From Aquimarina sp. (GTDB taxonomy: Bacteria; Bacteroidota; Bacteroidia; Flavobacteriales; Flavobacteriaceae), in contig WTKB01000053.1 of assembly GCA_011524575.1 (NCBI GenBank), forward strand, positions 1-9,927: a stretch of DNA of 9,927 nucleotides, read 5' to 3'. Shown one piece after another: positions 1-7,213 of the stretch. Positions within the stretch are counted from its first letter, which is position 1. Each line of letters starts with the position of its first letter. The notes beneath the pieces were generated by a model. The model had not been told where the DNA came from and did not search any database. It worked only from the letters and a program-made list of their open reading frames with translations. The position numbers and the translations under genes are program-made.

Positions 1-52
1 GCTCGTCGGGCTCATAACCCGAAGGTCACTGGTTCGAGTCCAGTTCCCGCTA
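1..52 (+). tRNA. Initiator tRNA-fMet (CAT), 3' part, truncated at the window edge
   Basis: The visible part runs from the end of the D-arm to the discriminator base. The anticodon arm has stem TCGGG (6-10), loop CTCATAA (11-17) and stem CCCGA (18-22), giving anticodon CAT at 13-15. The T-arm is ACTGG (28-32), loop TTCGAGT (33-39) and CCAGT (40-44). The acceptor 3' strand is 45-51 and the discriminator is A52. Three consecutive G-C pairs in the anticodon stem are the hallmark of initiator tRNA, and 1-27 closely resembles the matching stretch of E. coli tRNA-fMet as I remember it. The acceptor is followed by CTA, so CCA is not encoded and must be added by the CCA-adding enzyme. The 5' half lies outside the window, so the diagnostic unpaired first base cannot be checked. 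An elongator tRNA-Met is less likely. Confidence 0.93.
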
Positions 53-61
53 CTAAATATT

Positions 62-101
62 AATAACCAGTTTTTTAATAAAAAAAACTGGTTATTTTTT
101 T
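62..101. terminator. Bidirectional intrinsic terminator between the tRNA and the convergent receiver-GT2 gene
   Basis: A perfect 15-bp inverted repeat pairs 62-76 (AATAACCAGTTTTTT) with 82-96 (AAAAAACTGGTTATT) around a 5-nt loop. On the plus strand it is followed by a T-run (95-101), which suits termination of the tRNA transcript. On the minus strand the downstream tail (ATTAATATTT) is a weaker T-tract. The TAA stop codon of the leftward gene (92-94) lies inside the right arm, so the hairpin also closes that gene. The stem is mostly A-T pairs with a short central CCAG/CTGG block. Confidence 0.8.
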
Positions 102-1231
102 CGATACACCCAAGCTATCTGTCCTAATTGTCCAATAATTTTAATGGAATCTTTCATTGACAATTTAGAGCCATCTGCATGAATCCAGCGTTTTAAAGGT
201 TTTTCACAAAGCATTTTTTTGGCTTCTTTTAATCCAAAATGATGACTCATTCTTTTAAAGATCTCCACATCAAAAATCCATTGTGTAATAAATTTCTCAC
301 GAAAAGCAATATCGATAACGTTTTTATGGAAAATTTTAGCCCCACATTGGGTGTCTTTGAAATCCATTCTTAAAATAGATCGAATAATAAAGTTAATGGT
401 TAAACTGATTATTTTACGTGCCGGTTGTTTAGTAATATTTGCTCCCATTCTGCTAATTCGAGAACCGCTTACAATTTTAAAATCGGAGTCTGCTATAGTT
501 TTTACAAGGTCATCAAAATCGGCTAAGTCTGTGGATAAATCAGCGTCTAAAAACCCGATATAGTCCAAGTCTTCTTTTTGAGCCATATGTAACATACCTA
601 AACGTACTGCCTCTGCTTTACCTCCGTTTTTTTCGCAGTCGTAAACGGTAATAAAGTGCTTTCTATCTTTTTGTAAAGTATGTAAGACTTCTAAGGTATT
701 ATCGGTACTTCCGTCATTTACAAAACACAGATGGTAACCCGAATTTTTATGGATATAGTCCGTGAATTGGGAACTTAATAAGCGTTCCTCTTCGTTGTAA
801 CAAGGGATTACTACACCCACGCAACGCTCTTGGATAATCACATTACTGTTAGTTATTTTGGTGGGGCTTTCCGGAGCACCTATGATTCGTTTTACTCGTG
901 CACAAATTTCATTTAAACCCATTGGTTTTTTCATGTAATCATCAATGCCTAACTCAAAAGCTTCGGTAATGGTTTCGTCTTTGGTGTTACCAGATAAGAT
1001 CGCTATTGGGGTCTCGTTTTTATGGGTAACCCTAATGTATTTTACAACTTCTAAGCCTGAAATTCCAGATAAATTAATGTCAATAATCACTAAATCGGGT
1101 TGGAAGGAAACAAATACATTCATTCCCTCAGAAGCATTTGTAGCTGTTGCGACAGTGTAACCTAATTCTACAAGTCTTTTTTCTAATGGTAGTAATACCA
1201 ATTGCTGATCATCTATTAATAAAACTTTCAT
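92..1231 (-). CDS. Receiver domain fused to GT2 polyprenyl-phosphate glycosyltransferase (ALG5/DPM1-like)
   Basis: This 379-residue protein has two domains. Residues 1-118 are a CheY-like receiver with acidic pocket D7/D8, phospho-acceptor D51, switch S80 and the conserved K102-P103, so phosphorylation looks possible. After a short linker, residues 138-350 are a GT2 (GT-A fold) domain with VVIPCYNEEER at 140-150, NDGSTDNT at 172-179, NGGKAEAVRLGM at 202-213 and the metal-binding DAD at 229-231. DTQCGAKIF at 293-301 and QWIFDVEI at 317-324 are typical of the ALG5/DPM1 group, which moves glucose or mannose from a nucleotide sugar to dolichyl or undecaprenyl phosphate on the cytoplasmic face of the membrane. 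No transmembrane segment follows the catalytic domain. MKVLLIDD is a normal receiver start, so the ATG at 1231 is secure; no clear Shine-Dalgarno is seen. No histidine kinase lies in the window. The gene is divergent from the GT-C operon, which could use its lipid-linked sugar (inference). The sugar cannot be read from sequence. Confidence 0.9.
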   Translation of the reverse strand: MKVLLIDDQQLVLLPLEKRLVELGYTVATATNASEGMNVFVSFQPDLVIIDINLSGISGLEVVKYIRVTHKNETPIAILSGNTKDETITEAFELGIDDYMKKPMGLNEICARVKRIIGAPESPTKITNSNVIIQERCVGVVIPCYNEEERLLSSQFTDYIHKNSGYHLCFVNDGSTDNTLEVLHTLQKDRKHFITVYDCEKNGGKAEAVRLGMLHMAQKEDLDYIGFLDADLSTDLADFDDLVKTIADSDFKIVSGSRISRMGANITKQPARKIISLTINFIIRSILRMDFKDTQCGAKIFHKNVIDIAFREKFITQWIFDVEIFKRMSHHFGLKEAKKMLCEKPLKRWIHADGSKLSMKDSIKIIGQLGQIAWVYRKK

Positions 1232-1250
1232 AGTTAGTTGTTTATATGTA

Positions 1251-1308
1251 ATAAAATAGTTGTGATTGCTATTTGTAACTAGGTGTAGTCGATAATAAAC
1301 TATTTTAT
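1251..1308. repeat. 11-bp inverted repeat in the divergent intergenic region, possible operator
   Basis: ATAAAATAGTT (1251-1261) is perfectly complementary to AACTATTTTAT (1298-1308), with a 36-bp spacer. It lies 20 bp upstream of the receiver-GT2 start and 93 bp upstream of the GT-C start. A heptamer TCGATAA also occurs twice in the same orientation at 1289-1295 and 1331-1337, 42 bp apart; the second copy sits in the palindrome TTATCGATAA (1328-1337). These could be binding sites controlling both divergent units. The region is very AT-rich, so chance symmetry is a real alternative. Confidence 0.35.
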
Positions 1309-1366
1309 ATAGATGAATATAGGCTTTTTATCGATAACTTATGCGTGTTAAGACTAAATTTTATTA

Positions 1367-1389
1367 TACCTTTAAACATGCTTTAAAGG
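1367..1389 (+). promoter_or_regulatory. Leader hairpin and weak Bacteroidota -7-like box ahead of the GT-C operon
   Basis: CCTTTAAA (1369-1376) pairs perfectly with TTTAAAGG (1382-1389) around CATGC and is followed by a T-rich stretch (GTTATTTTTT), ending just before the ATG at 1402. This could be a small attenuator-like leader structure or a protein-binding palindrome. TACCTTTA (1367-1374) matches the Bacteroidota -7 consensus TAnnTTTG at all but the last base, but no good -33 TTTG was found at the usual distance, so the promoter reading is weak. The GGG at 1389-1391 is the only Shine-Dalgarno-like sequence before the start. Confidence 0.3.
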
Positions 1390-1401
1390 GTTATTTTTTA
1401 A

Positions 1402-4400
1402 ATGAAAGAAACCGTAAATAAATTTTTAATCTCAGCCTTACTCTTAGGATTGGCTTTTCATGGGAGTGCTATCTTTTTTACATTAGAGAAGACCTATGAT
1501 GCGTTAATTCATTTATTTTTTGCAGATCATTATGCAAATAGCTGGTTTGAACCTTGGGATTACGAGTGGTATACCGGTTTTACAGTACAGAGCTATCCTC
1601 CTTTAGTGCATCAAACTATAGCGTTATTGTCTATGGTTGGTGGTTTAAAGTTTGGGATGTTTAGTGTAGCCCTAATAGGCATTGTATTGTTTATTACAGG
1701 AGCTTACAGGTTTTCGTTGTTAATGACTTCTAATAGAAAAGTAGCAGGATACGCTGCTGTTTTGGCTGTTTTTTCGTCTTCGTTTGTAGAAACCTTACAT
1801 ATTTTTGGACAGTTACCAAGTATTGTAGGTATTTCAGTATTAATGCATGCCTTACCTGAAATTTATTTATGGCTAAAAACAGGTAAGAAATGGTATTTAG
1901 CGACCTCCTTATCTTTAATTGCCGTCACGGTTACTTCGCATCATGTGACTCCCATTTTTGGGATGGTATTCTTTATTTTTCCACTTATAGCAATGGTACT
2001 AATGGACGTTTCAAGAGAGCAGGTGAACACCATGAAAGAAGTGACTTTTAAAGTCTTTTTAAATAGTTTTTTTAAACTCTTTAAACGCATTATAAGCTTT
2101 GGAATGCTTTCTTTAGTTTTAATTATTGGGTGTATTTTTCCATATTGGTTAAACACAAAAGCGAATCCTATTACGCAAGTACCTATCCCGCATGGGTCTA
2201 GGGATAATTTTTTTGAAATTACCTCTTCGGGTTTGGTATTCTTTTTAATTCCATGGGGCGTATTACTGGTGGTATTGCCCTATATTTTCTATAGGTATTA
2301 CAGCAAACGTTATTTGTTTTTTGGATTATCCATTACATTATTAACTATTTTAGGAACGGGAGGAACTACGCCTATTCCACGTGCTATTTTAGGGGAAACT
2401 GCCTTTAATATATTAACATTGGACAGGTTTACACTTTGGGCGTCTATCATGTCGATACCTTTATTTGGTGAATTTACCTATCGTTTTGTGGAAGGTGATT
2501 TAAAGAAGTTGATTCAATCTAAATTTGGTACGGTTTATCATAGAATCATAGGAGCTATTCTTGCTGGATTTTTTGTATTCATGGTGGTTTTTACGATGAG
2601 TCTCGGGTACTTTAGACCTTCACAACCCCAAAAAATAAAAATGTTACCCATTGTCAATTTTTTAAATCAAGATGATCATGATAAATGGCGGTTTTTAACC
2701 CTTGGTTTTGGCGATCAAATGGCTTGGTTAAGTGCGCAAACTAGTGCCATGACAGTCGATGGAAACTATCATTCTGCAAGGCGTTTACCAGAACTCACTA
2801 CAAGACCCATAGAGCGTTTAGAGAATTCAAAATTTAAAGGGGTTGCAGGAATTGGTTCTCTGCAACAGTTTTTAACCACTCCAGAAAAGTACAATCTGAA
2901 GTATATATTTTCTAACGATAAGTTTTACGATCCCATTCTGTATTTCTGTGGGTGGCAACGTTTGCGACAATTGGAAAATGGAATTATGGTTTGGGAGCGT
3001 TTGAATATTCCTCCTGTTTCTTCTATTTTGCCCATGGATGATGTGGCAAAAGCCTTAAAAATTCACTGGGGGATTGTTCCTTTACTCACGGTGATCATTG
3101 CCTTTGTTTTAAATATTCTGATGATTTGGGTGCGTATGTTAAAAATACGTTTTAAACCCAAACCCGATTTTTTAAAATTTCCGACTACCTATACTAATTT
3201 TAATAGAAATGTATTGCGGGTTACACATATTTGGTCTGTAATTTTAGCAATTATTGTGTTTTATGGTATTTATTTATTTTACTTAAAAAACGATTTGCAG
3301 CGAAGTCCAGAAAATGTGATTATTGCCTACTACGATGCCTTAGACTTTAAAAGATTTGAAAAAGCACATGGACTCATTGATCCAAACGATACTATCTCCA
3401 TAGCACAATATATGTTAGAAGTTTCCGTAAGTGATGGCTTACTGAGTAGTTATGCGAAAATGGATGCCATTGACACGGAAGTTACCAAACTTAGCGACAG
3501 TACCGCATTTGCAAAAGTCACAACGAGTTGGATTACCCCTCTAGAGAAAATTGAAAAAGTAGATTATAAATTATTAGCAAAGCACAATAGAAAATGGTAC
3601 TTGCAAGCTGATGACTTAAACCATGATTTACCTCCAGACCAATTATATTCTGGGCATGCTACTACCTATTTTAATCAGGGAAGGCGACGTATTACTACCC
3701 AGCAAACCCATCATGAGGACATTTTAAAACAACCTGTTTTAGAAGTGTTGTCAGCTAAATTAATCCAGTTTAATGGCAGTTATGCTATTGTTGGAGAGGT
3801 GCAGAATATCGATACGGTTCCCGCAGATGTCGTTTTAAAAGGAACACTATATAACGATGCTAATAAAGAATTAGCTACTTATAATGCAAAGTACCATGTG
3901 AAGCATAAGTTAATGCCTAAAGAATCGAGCAGTTTTAGGATAAATTTTGAAGGGATTGCGTGGTCAAAAATACAAGACTCTATTCCTGATACTTTTAACC
4001 CAGACGAGTTTACGCCCGTAGAATTTGAAGAACAACCCACAAAATTTAACTTACAGGTTGCTGGAAATGTTACGGGTGCTGATTTATACAAAAACTTGAT
4101 ATTAAGTGCGGTTACTGTAAAAGAAGACCTCGTACAAGGAAATTTATTTAATAGCGGGACTCAAGAAATTACAATCCCTCAATTATTAGTTTCTTATTAT
4201 AACGCAAATAAAGAGCTTGTTTGGGTGGATCATTTGTTTGTAAAAGAAGGGATAAGGCAACAACGAAAAAGAGCTTTTGAGTATCCATTATTACCAAGTA
4301 ATAGCCATATAAAAATTATAAATAATGACATGGAACATGTTTTTGTAAACGGTTTACCTAACAAAAGTATTTCTAGTAAAATAGTGCCAAATAGAATTAG

Positions 4401-4494
4401 AAATCATTTCAATTCCCAGTTACAAAAAATTAAACATTGTGATTTTAGTTTTATTAAAATTGAAATGAACACCTACATAGCAAGTCCAAACTAA
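1402..4494 (+). CDS. GT-C-like multi-pass membrane protein (COG5617/PTPS_related type) with NTF2-like and paired FxLYD-like domains
   Basis: This is a 1030-residue membrane protein. The N-terminal part has about ten hydrophobic segments (near 8-28, 83-101, 115-135, 140-158, 165-200, 230-250, 276-297, 303-319, 340-358, 382-401). The loop after the first contains YDALIHLFFADHYA (32-45) and then PWDYEW and QSYPPL, the acidic first loop expected of GT-C fold glycosyltransferases and of the COG5617 family. That family is sometimes labelled 6-pyruvoyl-tetrahydropterin synthase related, which does not imply pterin chemistry. Residues 405-550 form an extracytoplasmic domain, and two more helices lie at about 556-577 and 608-627. 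Then come an NTF2-like domain (about 632-740, ending in KWYLQADDL) and two beta-sandwich segments (about 778-850 and 882-965). The first of these reads like an FxLYD domain (AIVGEVQNIDTVPADV at 795-810). GT-C enzymes take sugars from polyprenyl phosphates on the outer face; the adjacent divergent gene could supply the donor (inference). The TAA stop overlaps the next ATG as TAATG. Glycosyltransferase activity and acceptor are unproven. Confidence 0.82.
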   Translation: MKETVNKFLISALLLGLAFHGSAIFFTLEKTYDALIHLFFADHYANSWFEPWDYEWYTGFTVQSYPPLVHQTIALLSMVGGLKFGMFSVALIGIVLFITGAYRFSLLMTSNRKVAGYAAVLAVFSSSFVETLHIFGQLPSIVGISVLMHALPEIYLWLKTGKKWYLATSLSLIAVTVTSHHVTPIFGMVFFIFPLIAMVLMDVSREQVNTMKEVTFKVFLNSFFKLFKRIISFGMLSLVLIIGCIFPYWLNTKANPITQVPIPHGSRDNFFEITSSGLVFFLIPWGVLLVVLPYIFYRYYSKRYLFFGLSITLLTILGTGGTTPIPRAILGETAFNILTLDRFTLWASIMSIPLFGEFTYRFVEGDLKKLIQSKFGTVYHRIIGAILAGFFVFMVVFTMSLGYFRPSQPQKIKMLPIVNFLNQDDHDKWRFLTLGFGDQMAWLSAQTSAMTVDGNYHSARRLPELTTRPIERLENSKFKGVAGIGSLQQFLTTPEKYNLKYIFSNDKFYDPILYFCGWQRLRQLENGIMVWERLNIPPVSSILPMDDVAKALKIHWGIVPLLTVIIAFVLNILMIWVRMLKIRFKPKPDFLKFPTTYTNFNRNVLRVTHIWSVILAIIVFYGIYLFYLKNDLQRSPENVIIAYYDALDFKRFEKAHGLIDPNDTISIAQYMLEVSVSDGLLSSYAKMDAIDTEVTKLSDSTAFAKVTTSWITPLEKIEKVDYKLLAKHNRKWYLQADDLNHDLPPDQLYSGHATTYFNQGRRRITTQQTHHEDILKQPVLEVLSAKLIQFNGSYAIVGEVQNIDTVPADVVLKGTLYNDANKELATYNAKYHVKHKLMPKESSSFRINFEGIAWSKIQDSIPDTFNPDEFTPVEFEEQPTKFNLQVAGNVTGADLYKNLILSAVTVKEDLVQGNLFNSGTQEITIPQLLVSYYNANKELVWVDHLFVKEGIRQQRKRAFEYPLLPSNSHIKIINNDMEHVFVNGLPNKSISSKIVPNRIRNHFNSQLQKIKHCDFSFIKIEMNTYIASPN

Positions 4495-5705
4495 TGCAAC
4501 GCATCCTTTTTTTTCTTATATGCCTCATTATAGGGTCATCTTTCAGAGTGTGGAAACCTTATGAAAGTCTCTCAGCTATCAAATTATTAACTTCGAAAGT
4601 TAATTTCGAAGTGGGTAGTGAGGTAACACTTAAGTTTGCTACTTCGGATACCCTAAAACCTTTACTATATTGCACCAATAGTTATGGAGCTACGCTGGTT
4701 GCCCCTTTGCTTGAAAGCAATAGACTCACCTACAATATTCCTCAAAATATAGCTAATAAAATAGGAGTGGTTCATTGGAAATTGCTTCAAAATGAGGGAG
4801 TACCTTCAGGAACTTTTACGATGTATCCAAAGTCTGAAGTAGCCACTATGGAGACCTATATCGGCCCGCCAAGCATTTCCGCTGGAGGGATAGATTACAC
4901 CATGCTTGTAGTGATTCCTACCGATTCCTTAGATAATCCCATGCCCGTTCACACACTTGTAAAAGCCAAACATCAATTTTTAGATTTAGAAAAAAACGAT
5001 ACCATTTATACTAAAAATTTAATAGCCTATAAAAATATTTATTCTAAAATAGAGAGTGGAAGAATGTTGGTTTCTTCAGAAAGTTTGGGGACAAATTCTA
5101 AAGAATTTACAGTAGATGTATCTGCTGCAATTCCTACAAATTTTAATATTTCCGTAAAACGGCCTCATGATTATGCCGATGGAAATCAAATCACGACTTT
5201 TACTACTTCGGTGATAAGGGATAAACAAGGCAATGTGGTTAGTGAAGGGACTTTCGTGACCTTTTTTATTAAAAATTCAAAAGGAAATGTATTAAAAACC
5301 TCAGGGATAACGATTAGTGGAGTGGCAACAGCTAAAATGATTCATCCCGACTACGAAGATTATTGGACTATTAAAGCTTATGTTAGAGGTATGGCAGAGA
5401 GTAATGTCCTGCACATTAATTATAAGCAAGTGATTAAAGATTTTAAAGTTAGTTTTTCAAAAAATAATCGTGTGATACAGGTGGGGCCTTTACAAAGTTT
5501 TATGCAGCAGCTGATTCCTGATGGCTTGCAAGTAACACTCAAAGTATATAAAGATAGTACACTTGTAGAGACTCAAAGCAGTACCTCTTACAAGGGGTTT
5601 GTAGATTTTAAATTAAAACCCTTTGTTTTTGAAAATGGAAACTATACCCTACGTATTGAAACGGCTGGTAGGGTAAAATCCTTTAAATCTAAAAACCTAT
5701 GGTAG
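4494..5705 (+). CDS. Exported multi-domain Ig-like (Big_1-like) beta-sandwich protein
   Basis: This is a 403-residue protein with a hydrophobic N-terminus (FFLICLIIGSS at 6-16) that looks like a Sec signal peptide or anchor. The cysteine at residue 10 is too early and lacks a lipobox, so a lipoprotein is unlikely. The rest is beta-rich and divides by eye into about four segments: 34-118, 119-215, 216-312 and 313-403. The third reads like a bacterial Ig-like Big_1 (invasin-type) domain, with YADGNQITTFTTSVIRDKQG (227-246), then GNVVSEGTFVTF and GVATAKM. The segment from 122 (GPPSISAGGIDYTMLVV at 124-140) recalls macroglobulin-type beta domains only loosely. No catalytic motif, cell-wall anchor or type IX secretion C-terminal domain is seen. 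Its start overlaps the GT-C stop by 1 nt and its end overlaps the hydrolase start by 7 nt, so the three are probably translated together and act in one periplasmic or envelope process. A scaffold, glycan-binding or assembly role is inference. Confidence 0.78.
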   Translation: MQRILFFLICLIIGSSFRVWKPYESLSAIKLLTSKVNFEVGSEVTLKFATSDTLKPLLYCTNSYGATLVAPLLESNRLTYNIPQNIANKIGVVHWKLLQNEGVPSGTFTMYPKSEVATMETYIGPPSISAGGIDYTMLVVIPTDSLDNPMPVHTLVKAKHQFLDLEKNDTIYTKNLIAYKNIYSKIESGRMLVSSESLGTNSKEFTVDVSAAIPTNFNISVKRPHDYADGNQITTFTTSVIRDKQGNVVSEGTFVTFFIKNSKGNVLKTSGITISGVATAKMIHPDYEDYWTIKAYVRGMAESNVLHINYKQVIKDFKVSFSKNNRVIQVGPLQSFMQQLIPDGLQVTLKVYKDSTLVETQSSTSYKGFVDFKLKPFVFENGNYTLRIETAGRVKSFKSKNLW

Positions 5706-7213
5706 GTCTTAATAGAAATATAGTACGTGCTATTTTGTTGGTTTCCTATGTGTTATTGGTGGCTTTAATCATCTCGGGTATTAGTGCTCTCATTGGGTAT
5801 TTAAACACAGGTGCAGATCGAAGCAAAATGTTACATACTGAAGTGAGAAAAGTAGTGCAGTATTTGCCTAAAGTCGTTTGGAAACCTCTCAAAAATGAAG
5901 GCAGACCAATGGATATGGAAAATCTAAATGGTTTTCAAAAAGATTATTTAGATGCTTGGTATGTAAGGCATATGGCGTACAAAACCAATTTAAAAGTAGG
6001 TATAAAAGACTACTATACCGATAATGCAAGAGTGCAGCTGTATGATTTTATAGCCCAAAATAAAGCCCAAAATATCACTATTGAATCCACTACTTTAAAG
6101 CATAGCCCTAGCCTAGAATTTTTTAGTGAAGATGGGCAATTGATTGTGATCACAGATAAAAACGTAGTGGAGTATAAACGGGTTCTTAAAGCTGAAAAAT
6201 TAGTATTAGAAACCACAGAAATGAGTACCTATAAAATCGCATTTTTATTGGAAGATGGTTTTTGGCGTATTAGACACCTCGTAAAAGAGGTGTCAGAAGA
6301 TTTTAGATGTGATGTAAAAACAGTGACTACAAATGCTTTATCTATTAAGGGAATTAATTACTACCCACAAGCCACCCCTTGGGACATGTTTGGAGATGCA
6401 TTCTCAAAAGATATTGTTTCCAAAGATTTTAAAATTATAAAAGATGCAGGTTTGAATTCCATTCGAGTTTTTGTGCCGTATGATTTGTTTTCAAAAGCAG
6501 ATGTGGATGCTCCCAGTTTTGAGAGGTTACAACAAACTTTGGATATTGCCGCAAAGCATGATCTCAAAGTGGTATTGACATTATTTGATTTTTATGGCGA
6601 TTATTCCGTGTTAGACTGGACATTAAATCAGCGTTATATAGAAAAAGTAGTTTCTAAATTTAAAGATCATAGTGCTTTACTGGCTTGGGATATTAAAAAC
6701 GAACCGAACTTAGATTTTGAATCTCGAGGAAAAGACTTGGTTATTGCTTGGCTTACCAAAATGTTAGAATATGTGAAGATGCTTGATACGATGCATTCTG
6801 TTACTATTGGTTGGTCGGATACGAAAAGTGCTACCATTTTAAAAGATATGGTAGATTTTGTATCCTTTCATTATTATGAAGATCTTGAAGCCTTAGATTC
6901 GGAAATAAAAAGATTGAAAAAAGAAGTCCCAAATAAACCCTTGGTACTCCAAGAGTTTGGACTATCTTCTTATACTGGTTTTTGGAATCCTTTTGGCTTT
7001 TCAGATCAAGACCAAGCCAATTATCATAAAAAAGTGCAAGGGATTATTGCAAGGAATGACTTACCATACATGTCTTGGACATTATACGATTTTGTAAATG
7101 TGCCTACAAAGGTGGTAGGAATGCTACCTTGGCGAAAAAATGCTCAAAAACGATTTGGTTTTATAGATGAAAATGGCATCAAAAAAGCAGCTTTTACACA
7201 TATTTCAAAATAG
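5699..7213 (+). CDS. Membrane-anchored GH5-like (clan GH-A) glycoside hydrolase with N-terminal NTF2-like domain
   Basis: This is a 504-residue protein. Residues 9-34 form one transmembrane anchor, probably inner membrane with the rest periplasmic. Residues about 78-197 look like an NTF2-like domain (GFQKDYLDAWYVRHM at 78-92, ending in EDGFWRIRHLV). Residues about 215-500 form a (beta/alpha)8 glycosidase domain of clan GH-A with KGINYYP (217-223), SIRVFVPYD (254-262), WDIKNEPN with the proposed acid/base E335, SFHYYE (389-394), VLQEFG with the proposed nucleophile E419, and MSWTLYDF (458-465). Both catalytic glutamates and the H391-Y392 pair are in place, so it should be active as a retaining beta-glycosidase, cellulase- or mannanase-like. 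The substrate cannot be read from sequence. It is the last gene of a coupled trio (ATGGTAG overlap). In biosynthetic loci such tethered hydrolases often trim, edit or release the polymer; that role here is inference. Confidence 0.87.
   Translation: MVGLNRNIVRAILLVSYVLLVALIISGISALIGYLNTGADRSKMLHTEVRKVVQYLPKVVWKPLKNEGRPMDMENLNGFQKDYLDAWYVRHMAYKTNLKVGIKDYYTDNARVQLYDFIAQNKAQNITIESTTLKHSPSLEFFSEDGQLIVITDKNVVEYKRVLKAEKLVLETTEMSTYKIAFLLEDGFWRIRHLVKEVSEDFRCDVKTVTTNALSIKGINYYPQATPWDMFGDAFSKDIVSKDFKIIKDAGLNSIRVFVPYDLFSKADVDAPSFERLQQTLDIAAKHDLKVVLTLFDFYGDYSVLDWTLNQRYIEKVVSKFKDHSALLAWDIKNEPNLDFESRGKDLVIAWLTKMLEYVKMLDTMHSVTIGWSDTKSATILKDMVDFVSFHYYEDLEALDSEIKRLKKEVPNKPLVLQEFGLSSYTGFWNPFGFSDQDQANYHKKVQGIIARNDLPYMSWTLYDFVNVPTKVVGMLPWRKNAQKRFGFIDENGIKKAAFTHISK

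Noticed and set aside
1..52. tRNA end as an attachment site of a genomic island
   Set aside because: No second copy of the tRNA 3' end and no integrase gene is seen in the window, and composition does not shift across the boundary by eye.
1402..4494. Pterin biosynthesis enzyme
   Set aside because: The family label '6-pyruvoyl-tetrahydropterin synthase related' may be attached to such proteins, but no pterin synthase motif is present; the protein is a multi-pass membrane protein with GT-C features.
4494..4545. Lipoprotein signal in the Ig-like protein
   Set aside because: The only nearby cysteine is residue 10, inside the hydrophobic core and without a lipobox.
5699..5705. Frameshift joining the Ig-like protein and the hydrolase
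   Set aside because: Both proteins look complete, the second begins with its own anchor segment, and a 7-nt overlap is normal for coupled genes.
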